21,084 nucleotides of DNA from Syntrophales bacterium (lineage in GTDB: Bacteria; Desulfobacterota; Syntrophia; Syntrophales; UBA2210): the NCBI GenBank assembly GCA_023230565.1, contig JALNXD010000049.1, positions 1-21,084 of the forward strand. Reading direction: 5' to 3'. The translations under genes were made by a program, and so were the position numbers. Shown piece by piece: positions 15,693-21,084 of this stretch. How positions within the stretch are numbered: position 1 is the first letter of the stretch; every line of letters begins with the position of its first letter. The notes under the pieces are model-generated. The model made no database searches and was not told the DNA's origin. It worked only from the letters and a program-made list of their open reading frames with translations.

Positions 15693-16834
15693 AGGGTACC
15701 ATGAAAAAATTGATAATGTGTGACTTCGGAGAATATCATTCGGCTCTTTCCCGCCTTGCAAATTATCATTACTGCACGTGCTTTGTAAAAGATGGCTACG
15801 AAGCGTTGTGGATGTCGAATCCTTTCAATCAGATGATTTATTTTAAAGATAAAAGCGATTACTACTTCAAAAAAAGCATAACCGGAACAAAAAGGCATAA
15901 ACTTGATGACAATATTTTCGGATTTGCACCGTATTCTTTTTGGCTGTACGGAAATTATCCCGGTTTTCGCAATGCCTCTCTGGCCCTGAAGCAGGGGAAA
16001 TTTATCTATCCGAATATCAAGAAAACTCTCGCGAAGCTGAATTTTCTCGAGGCAGAAATTTTATGGATATCCAATCCCAAATCCGGTTATCTGGCACACG
16101 TAGTTCAATACCGTACACTGGTGTACAGAATTGCCGACGATTACCGTCAATTTCCCCATTATCCCAACGTACAGACAATAGACGACTTTCTGATCGATAA
16201 AGCGGATATTATCGTTCTATCCTCAAGTACATTGGCCAATCGGGTGCGGGAAAGGGGGAAGGAACCGCTCATTTTAAGTAATGGAGTTGAAAGCGACCAT
16301 TTCAGCCGGCCTGCCGGACAGCCTCAGGAATATAAAGGTAATTACCGAAAAAAAATAGTGTATGTGGGAGCCATCACATTCTGGTTCGATATCGGGTTGA
16401 TCCGGAACATTGCCGAGCATATCGAAGCCGACATATTTCTCATCGGCAAGCCGCAGGCAGATGTATCTTCGCTTACAAAATATTCGAACATACATATTCT
16501 CGGCCCGCGAAAATACGAGACGCTGCCCGGCTATCTCCAGCATGCAGATGTAGCCCTCATCCCTTTCATCAAAAATGATCTGACCGATTCCGTAAGTCCG
16601 ATTAAATTATATGAATACTGCTCGGCCGGGGTTGCCGTAGTGTCAACGAATCTTGAAGAGATTTCGAGAATAGGCGCTCCCATACGGATAGGCGCCGATC
16701 ACAATTCATTCATAAACGGAATCAGGCATTATCTGGATTGCGGGTATGACCGCGAAATTTTAAAGGAATACGGATGCAGGAATTCCTGGAGCCACAGATA
16801 CAGCGAGGTGAGAAAGGTAATTGCAAAGCAATGA
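15689..16834 (+). CDS. GT4-like glycosyltransferase
   Basis: 381 residues from the ATG overlapping the upstream stop; the ATG at 15701, just after GAAGGG, is an equally good start. Two Rossmann-like halves (GT-B fold) are suggested by LILSNGVESDHF (194-205), the strand KKIVYVGAITFWFDIGLI (221-238), LGPRKYETLPGYLQHADVAL (271-290) and SPIKLYEYCSAGVAVVST (303-320). The last holds the nucleotide-sugar-binding E of the E-x7-E region (E309 and E323). It resembles TuaH-type GT4 enzymes and is cytoplasmic, adding a sugar to the lipid-linked repeat unit from a nucleotide-sugar donor. The sugar cannot be told from sequence. Confidence 0.85.
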   Translation: MKGTMKKLIMCDFGEYHSALSRLANYHYCTCFVKDGYEALWMSNPFNQMIYFKDKSDYYFKKSITGTKRHKLDDNIFGFAPYSFWLYGNYPGFRNASLALKQGKFIYPNIKKTLAKLNFLEAEILWISNPKSGYLAHVVQYRTLVYRIADDYRQFPHYPNVQTIDDFLIDKADIIVLSSSTLANRVRERGKEPLILSNGVESDHFSRPAGQPQEYKGNYRKKIVYVGAITFWFDIGLIRNIAEHIEADIFLIGKPQADVSSLTKYSNIHILGPRKYETLPGYLQHADVALIPFIKNDLTDSVSPIKLYEYCSAGVAVVSTNLEEISRIGAPIRIGADHNSFINGIRHYLDCGYDREILKEYGCRNSWSHRYSEVRKVIAKQ

Positions 16835-16853
16835 GAGGTCCCTCTGTAATCGC

Positions 16854-16865
16854 TGCAATATTGCA
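16854..16865. repeat. Perfect 12-bp palindrome upstream of the WecG/TagA-like gene
   Basis: TGCAATATTGCA is its own reverse complement and lies 30 bp before the ATG at 16896. A second small inverted repeat (AGAGG/CCTCT, 16834-16845) is just upstream. It could be an operator or an mRNA hairpin; nothing shows which. Confidence 0.3.
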
Positions 16866-16895
16866 AAATAATCAATGAATACGGGAGAATGAAAA

Positions 16896-17762
16896 ATGAG
16901 CGAACGAATCGAGATCTGCGGAATGTTGATCGACAATGTCTCGATGTCGGAGACGGTCAATCGTATAAAATCCTTTATCAGAAAAAAAGAGCCTCGGATG
17001 GTAATAACGCCGAATGTCGATCATGTCATGAAATTTCAGAGAAATGAGGCGTTCCGGGATGTCTATCGGCAAGCCGCTTTGGTGCTTGCCGACGGCATGC
17101 CTTTGCTGTGGGCGGCCCGTTACCTCAAAACCCCTCTTAAAGAAAAGGTGTCCGGCTCCGATCTTTTCCCTTTGCTCTGCCGTGTTTCTGCGGAAAAGGG
17201 ATATAAGGTATTTTTCATGGGAGGCCGGGCCGGAGCAGCCGATAAAGCCGCGGAGTTACTCTCATCACGGTATCCCGGCCTGCAGATTGCAGGCATCTGC
17301 TGCCCTCCGATGGGATTCGAGCATGATGAAGAGGAAAACCGGCATGTGATCGAGTGCATTAAAAAAGCCCGGCCCGATATTGTTTTTGTGGGATTGGGGG
17401 CACCCAAACAGGAATTCTGGATACACCGTTACAAAAAAGAATACGGTGCACCGGTTTCCATAGGCATAGGAGTAAGCTTCGAATTTACTGCGGGAATGGT
17501 GAAAAGGGCTCCGGTATGGATGCAACACGCCGGTCTTGAGTGGTCATGGCGTATTCTTATGGAACCGAAACGTATGTGGCGGCGGTATCTTTTAGAAGAT
17601 ACCGGCTTTTTTCTCCTGATTTATAAACAGAAAACAAAAAGATTCGGGGATATTCCCGGGGAATCCCGTCAACCCGTAACATTTGATTCCCCCTTCACAG
17701 GATCAGCCAAAACGCAAGGATCTAACGGCAATGCGGTTATCAGTCATCATACCTTCCTATAA
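16896..17762 (+). CDS. WecG/TagA/CpsF family glycosyltransferase (GT26)
   Basis: 288 residues. All family landmarks are present: TPNVDH (38-43), LADGMPLLWAAR (64-75), FFMGGRAGAADKA (106-118), GLGAPKQE (166-173) and TAGMVKRAPVWMQHAGLEW (198-216). TPN and the DGM Asp are the conserved sites of TagA-like ManNAc transferases. Family members transfer ManNAc, ManNAcA or a similar sugar to lipid-linked GlcNAc or glucose, usually as the second sugar of a repeat unit, after priming by WecA- or WbaP-type enzymes not present here. GGGAG (16883-16887) lies 8 nt before the ATG. The 3' end overlaps the next gene by 32 bp. Confidence 0.92.
   Translation: MSERIEICGMLIDNVSMSETVNRIKSFIRKKEPRMVITPNVDHVMKFQRNEAFRDVYRQAALVLADGMPLLWAARYLKTPLKEKVSGSDLFPLLCRVSAEKGYKVFFMGGRAGAADKAAELLSSRYPGLQIAGICCPPMGFEHDEEENRHVIECIKKARPDIVFVGLGAPKQEFWIHRYKKEYGAPVSIGIGVSFEFTAGMVKRAPVWMQHAGLEWSWRILMEPKRMWRRYLLEDTGFFLLIYKQKTKRFGDIPGESRQPVTFDSPFTGSAKTQGSNGNAVISHHTFL
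17716..17720 (+). promoter_or_regulatory. Ribosome binding site inside the upstream gene, fixing the GT2 start
   Basis: AAGGA lies 10 nt before the ATG at 17731, within the 3' end of the GT26 gene. It supports this start over the in-frame TTG at 17683, and the GT2 fold begins immediately (MRLSVIIPSYNSS). Confidence 0.5.
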
Positions 17763-18684
17763 TTCGTCACACACTCTGCGATATACCCTGGATATACTTC
17801 TTGCCCAGGACGAAGACTCTCTGCAAGAAGTGATTATAGTGGATTCTTCCGATGACGGAAAAATAGGGGAACTTGCATCCTGCTATCATTCGGAAAAGAT
17901 AAAATTTGTCTGTTCCGGTGTAAGAGTAATGCCTGCTGCCGGAAGAAATATCGGCGCCAGGAAGGCAAAGGGAAACGTGCTGATATTCCTGGATGCGGAT
18001 GTCATTCCTCATCAAAATTTCATAAACAATGTTGCAGCCGCATACATGAAGGGCTACAAAGCGGGCTGCGGAAGCATCACTCTCCCGGAGTTCCAGAAGG
18101 AAAACGCTGTTGCGGTTGCCCAGTATTATCTCCAGCTCAGTGAATATATCCCGGTTGGGCCTGAGCGCGTCAAAAATTTTCCGGTCGGATGTGTAGTATT
18201 TTGCGAAAAAAATGTTTTCGTCAGAGCAGGAGGATTCCCGGAAATTCGTGCCGCTGAGGATGTGCTCTTTGGGCACAGAATAAATAAAATCACTCCTCTG
18301 TGGTTCATACCCGACATTTGTGTTGCCCATATTTTCAGGGAAGATGTAAAAGGTTTTCTAAGTAATCAAAAATTGCTTGGAAAATATGCGGCAATATACA
18401 GAAAAAAAGAATCAAAAAGTATTTTTCTTGCAGGTTTCCTTTCAAAAATTCTGTTTCCCGTCTTTTATTTTTATAAATGCTGTCTGGTGGCAAATCGGGT
18501 CATGCATGCAGGCCCTGTTCATATATTGAAACTTTTGAAAGCGTCACGGTATTTTTTTCTCGGGATATGGCACTGGACAGCCGGATTTGAAGAAGGCACG
18601 GGAAAGTTACGGGTCAGGGAGTTTCCCCCTCCCTCACGTGTACGTAAGGGAAGGGGAATGTTCTTTTTTTTTACTAATAAATAA
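17731..18684 (+). CDS. GT2 family glycosyltransferase
   Basis: 317 residues. GT-A fold landmarks: LSVIIPSYNSSHTL (3-16), VDSSDDG (37-43), AGRNIGARKAKGNVLIFLDA (70-89) with the FLDAD metal-binding DxD, and PVGCVVFCEKNVFVRAGGF (151-169) followed by AAEDVLFGHRI, where E176/D177 is the expected catalytic base. The C-terminal half has one or two hydrophobic segments (about 230-262) that could attach it to the inner membrane. It probably adds one sugar of the repeat unit. Its last codons contain a hairpin and T-tract, and its stop overlaps the convergent beta-helix gene by 11 bp. The final residues (VRKGRGMFFFFTNK) are thus low-complexity and probably dispensable. Confidence 0.9.
   Translation: MRLSVIIPSYNSSHTLRYTLDILLAQDEDSLQEVIIVDSSDDGKIGELASCYHSEKIKFVCSGVRVMPAAGRNIGARKAKGNVLIFLDADVIPHQNFINNVAAAYMKGYKAGCGSITLPEFQKENAVAVAQYYLQLSEYIPVGPERVKNFPVGCVVFCEKNVFVRAGGFPEIRAAEDVLFGHRINKITPLWFIPDICVAHIFREDVKGFLSNQKLLGKYAAIYRKKESKSIFLAGFLSKILFPVFYFYKCCLVANRVMHAGPVHILKLLKASRYFFLGIWHWTAGFEEGTGKLRVREFPPPSRVRKGRGMFFFFTNK
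18624..18672 (+). terminator. Intrinsic terminator inside the 3' end of the GT2 gene
   Basis: CCCCCTCCCTCACG (18625-18638) pairs with CGTAAGGGAAGGGG (18643-18656) apart from one bulge and one mismatch, giving a GC-rich hairpin. A near-continuous T-run follows (18661-18672). On the + strand this is a rho-independent terminator for the polysaccharide operon, just before the stop codon of the last gene. Confidence 0.65.
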
Positions 18685-19990
18685 TTTTTAAATTACGTGG
18701 AGCAGACAACTGAACGGATACGGTTCCTCCATACTCATAGGCGCCGATATCGACAGTGGAACCCGCCGGAACCGAAGCATCGTTTATGTCCGATGCCAGC
18801 CCCACATACCTTCCCGCATCGATACAAGGAGACGTTCTTTGAAGCGAATAATCTCCGGCATATGGATTCACGAAGCCGGGACTCGATCCGCTGTAGTTAT
18901 TGCTTGAAGTGAAACCGGACGAACTATTGGAAAGCGAACGGTAAATATTGTTACGGAACTCAACGTTTTGAACAGCCGAGGAAAACGATACATCCTGAGA
19001 AGAATTACTGAAAGTATTGTTGAAAAATTTCCCGCTGGTAGACCTGTATGAAACTCCTCTCGTGTTGCTGTAAAAAAGATTGTAATATACTTCATGATTG
19101 CCGCCCGAATCTATATATGCGCCACATTCATTATTTCTGATCCGGTTTTTTCTCAGTACGATGTCGCTGCAGGGGGGAGCATTGTTGCTTGTTTGAATGG
19201 CGACTCCCACACCGTATGTGGGATCCATGTGGTTATAGCTTTCGCAATATTCCATGAGTCCTCCCGCCGTAGATCCGAACCGGAATCCGTTTTTGGCGTT
19301 GTCACGGGCAATGCACCCTCTGAATGTTATGTTTCCGGTACCATTGCTCGCCTGATATCCTATATTGGAGTTGCTGTAGGACAGACAATTTTCGTACGTT
19401 ATGTACCTCGTTGTCACGTCGGACGATCCCACGTCCTGACCGCACTTGAATCCGTGGTGGCTGCAACGGCTCGCAATGCAGTTAGTGAAATTTATATGGA
19501 GTGCGTAACCGCTGCGTGTATCACCTACCAGATAAAATCCGTTAGTGGTCGAATTTCTCACTTCAATGCTGTCGAAATTCACATAGCTGTTTCCTTTGCA
19601 CAAAACCGTTTCACGGGTCTTCTGCCCGTCGATCAGCGGCAGGTTGCCGGACCCGTAGGCTCCGAAGGTAATGGGATTTCCGCTTTGCCCGGACCATTTG
19701 ACAATAAGCGTTTCATACCAGACTCCTCCTCTTTTGAAGAGAATTGTATCTCCCGCCCTGAAAGCGCCGGCATTCACTTTCGAAATGGTTCTCCATGGCG
19801 CCGATTGGGATGTACCGTTATTATTATTGTTACCTTGTGACGAATCCACGTAATATGTCGCGGCCCACCCGGCCGATGTTGTAAAAAATAGAGCAAAAAG
19901 TATCAATAGAACCAATTTTGTTTTTTTCAATGAATTGTTCATTGTATGTGCATCTCTCCTCTTTATTGTTGATGCCTTGATTGTATACAT
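18674..19990 (-). CDS. Secreted right-handed parallel beta-helix protein
   Basis: 438 residues from the ATG at 19990, which has GGAGGG (19998-20003) 7 nt upstream. An ATG at 19942 gives a more usual signal peptide (MNNSLKKTKLVLLILFALFF, cleavage near GWA) but its nearest Shine-Dalgarno is 13 nt away. The mature protein starts ATYYVDSSQGNNNNNGTSQS followed by PWRTISKVNAG, the standard opening of secreted pectate-lyase-like beta-helix proteins. Then come many short turns rich in Asn, Ser and Gly (ENCLSYSNSNIGYQ, RGCIARDNAKNGFR, RKNRIRNNECGAYI). The end has the SPCIDAG and VDIGAYEYGG motifs common after such helices, then a short tail SAPRNLKIIY. The fold is clear; whether it is a polysaccharide lyase, hydrolase, epimerase or only a binding protein is not, and no catalytic site could be assigned. 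It is downstream of the golvesin gene, probably one transcript. Confidence 0.82.
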   Translation of the reverse strand: MYTIKASTIKRRDAHTMNNSLKKTKLVLLILFALFFTTSAGWAATYYVDSSQGNNNNNGTSQSAPWRTISKVNAGAFRAGDTILFKRGGVWYETLIVKWSGQSGNPITFGAYGSGNLPLIDGQKTRETVLCKGNSYVNFDSIEVRNSTTNGFYLVGDTRSGYALHINFTNCIASRCSHHGFKCGQDVGSSDVTTRYITYENCLSYSNSNIGYQASNGTGNITFRGCIARDNAKNGFRFGSTAGGLMEYCESYNHMDPTYGVGVAIQTSNNAPPCSDIVLRKNRIRNNECGAYIDSGGNHEVYYNLFYSNTRGVSYRSTSGKFFNNTFSNSSQDVSFSSAVQNVEFRNNIYRSLSNSSSGFTSSNNYSGSSPGFVNPYAGDYSLQRTSPCIDAGRYVGLASDINDASVPAGSTVDIGAYEYGGTVSVQLSAPRNLKIIY

Positions 19991-19997
19991 ATCAGAA

Positions 19998-20003
19998 CCC
20001 TCC
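19998..20003 (-). promoter_or_regulatory. Ribosome binding site for the beta-helix gene
   Basis: GGAGGG on the - strand, 7 nt before the ATG at 19990. It argues for the longer N-terminus, which would put 16 extra residues before the signal peptide's usual start. Confidence 0.5.
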
Positions 20004-20057
20004 GTTTTATCAGTCGAGTATTGATTGTAATTCATTATAATCAAATCAGAAACCGGT

Positions 20058-21084
20058 TTATCGGCCCGTCAGCGAGAACCGAACCGCGTCAGCGCAATAG
20101 CTCACAGGCCAGGGGTCGGGTGCATGAAGAGTGACATTGTATCTTCTGCCTGCCTCGAAGTAGTATCCCCCGAGCATATTCCACATGCCGCCATCGATTT
20201 TCTGATCCACATGGACACTGGCGGAACCTCCCGAATAGGCGATATCGATTGGAACATCCGCGCTTCTGGAAGGATATGATGCCCACCACATAAAGACATC
20301 ATAATACCCCGAGACTGGAGGAGTAAAAGACCATGTGTACACGGCGCCGTCACGGCTCCAGAGAGAATTGTCGCCGTAGTACCCGTCACCTGAAGAAACC
20401 GACCACGTGCCCGTCGAAGACGTCTCCGAATCGCCGTTATCTATGATAATTTCAACGGCCCCTGAAGAATCCGCCGTTACAGCAACCGTAACAGCCGCTT
20501 CGTTCGACATGGCGCCTTCATTATCATTTACCGTATACACGAAGGAATCTGTTCCGATAAAACCGTCTTTGGGCGTATAGGTGATACTCCCGTCATAATT
20601 GACTGAAAGCGCACCTCCGTTCAAAGAAGTGCCCGATACGGCACAGGTGGATGGATCGAGCGTGCCATCGGAATCATAATCGTTTGCAAGCACCTCAATT
20701 GTTAGTGCGGTATCCATGGCCGTCTCTGCCGTATCATCTCCGGCCACGGGCGGCTGATTTTCCACCGGCGCCGGTCCGTCATCGGCAAAAACGAATTTAA
20801 CCGCGTCGGCGCAATAACTTGTGGGCCAGGGGTCGGGTGCACTTAAGGTGAGGCTGTACTCTGTGCCGGCTGTGAACCGGTATGTGCCGAGATCATTCCA
20901 TTGGCCGCCGCTTTGCTGCTGATTCACGTAGACAGCAGATGATCCTCCTGAGTGCCTGATGGTGATGGGAACATTCGTACTCCTTGAGGAATATTCGGTC
21001 CACCACATTGCCACCTGGTAAGACCCCGATTCGGAAGGAATGAACGACCACGTATATGTGGCGCCGTCGCGGCTCCAGAGGGAA
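20058..21084 (-). CDS. Golvesin/Big_9/golvesin modular exported protein (5' partial)
   Basis: The frame is open to the right edge (codons upstream of the GTG at 21014 read SRDGATYTWSFIPSESGSYQ, core golvesin sequence), so the start lies outside the window. Order: golvesin-like domain ending CADAVKFVF, a cadherin/Ig-like Big_9-type domain (from QPPVAGDDT to AVTVAV, with GTDSFVYTV), then a second golvesin-like domain with PSRSADVPIDI and the terminal CADAVRFSLTGR. No catalytic domain follows. Golvesin-like domains occur in secreted proteins acting on or binding polysaccharide and surface layers; binding or structural function is most likely. The beta-helix gene follows 67 bp downstream. The modules match those of the + strand proteins at the left end of the window. 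Confidence 0.8.
   Translation of the reverse strand, partial: SLWSRDGATYTWSFIPSESGSYQVAMWWTEYSSRSTNVPITIRHSGGSSAVYVNQQQSGGQWNDLGTYRFTAGTEYSLTLSAPDPWPTSYCADAVKFVFADDGPAPVENQPPVAGDDTAETAMDTALTIEVLANDYDSDGTLDPSTCAVSGTSLNGGALSVNYDGSITYTPKDGFIGTDSFVYTVNDNEGAMSNEAAVTVAVTADSSGAVEIIIDNGDSETSSTGTWSVSSGDGYYGDNSLWSRDGAVYTWSFTPPVSGYYDVFMWWASYPSRSADVPIDIAYSGGSASVHVDQKIDGGMWNMLGGYYFEAGRRYNVTLHAPDPWPVSYCADAVRFSLTGR
20107..20124. repeat. Direct repeat between golvesin domains, copy 1
   Basis: GGCCAGGGGTCGGGTGCA is identical to the copy at 20824-20841, 717 bp away. The pair GCGCCGTC...GGCTCCAGAG at 20344 and 21061 is also 717 bp apart. The repeats mark equivalent points in two golvesin domains, so the gene grew by internal duplication. 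Confidence 0.7.
20824..20841. repeat. Direct repeat between golvesin domains, copy 2
   Basis: Second copy of the 18-bp identity at 20107-20124, in the same orientation, within the codons before CADAVK. Confidence 0.7.

Noticed and set aside
21012..21014. GTG at 21014 as the start of the right-edge gene
   Set aside because: Codons upstream to the edge continue the golvesin domain (TYTWSFIPSESG), so the start is outside the window.

Overview
The window is a surface-polysaccharide (capsule/exopolysaccharide) locus from a Gram-negative bacterium. A likely lipoprotein, several signal peptides, a Wzx/Wzy-type pathway and a selenium-metabolism module fit Desulfobacterota (deltaproteobacteria) or a related anaerobic lineage. 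That placement is an inference from gene content; there is no rRNA or marker gene to confirm it. No tRNA, rRNA, CRISPR array, insertion sequence or integrase was seen.

Layout. From the left edge to 18684 every gene is on the + strand, with gaps of at most about 125 bp. (a) 1-4130: two tandem paralogous exported proteins built from PKD, golvesin-like and cadherin/Ig-like (Big_9-type) modules. Each carries a putative caspase-like (clan CD) region with a DSCxSG motif, interrupted by a golvesin-like domain. The first is cut by the window edge; the second begins with a probable lipoprotein signal. (b) 4201-4917: a small exported helical-repeat (HEAT-like) protein. (c) 4999-12980: the polysaccharide assembly core: a CapK/PaaK-type adenylate-forming enzyme, a CapA-type metallophosphatase-like protein, a sugar-transfer-associated ATP-grasp enzyme, a Wzx-type flippase, a Wzy/O-antigen-ligase-type polymerase and an acyltransferase-3 family membrane protein. 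(d) 13057-15692: a block of different character: a YedE-type putative selenium transporter, a DUF3343 (Se/S carrier-like) protein with an extra C-terminal domain, and a ribokinase-fold protein resembling NAD(P)H-hydrate dehydratase. (e) 15689-18684: three glycosyltransferases (GT4-like, WecG/TagA/CpsF, GT2), closed by a hairpin-plus-T-tract terminator lying inside the 3' end of the last gene.

On the - strand, converging on this operon with an 11-bp overlap, are a secreted right-handed beta-helix protein and, upstream of it, a golvesin/Big_9/golvesin protein that runs off the right edge. Golvesin-like proteins therefore sit at both ends of the window.

How the genes work together (inference): glycosyltransferases build a repeat unit on a lipid carrier, Wzx flips it and Wzy polymerises it, while the acyltransferase, CapK-like, CapA-like and ATP-grasp enzymes probably add acyl or amino-acid-type substituents. 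The golvesin/caspase-like proteins and the beta-helix protein are probably exported partners that bind, process or anchor the polymer. The priming phosphoglycosyltransferase and the Wza/Wzb/Wzc export proteins are not in the window. The most unusual elements are the tandem split caspase-like proteins, one of which has lost its candidate catalytic histidine, and the selenium block embedded in the polysaccharide operon.
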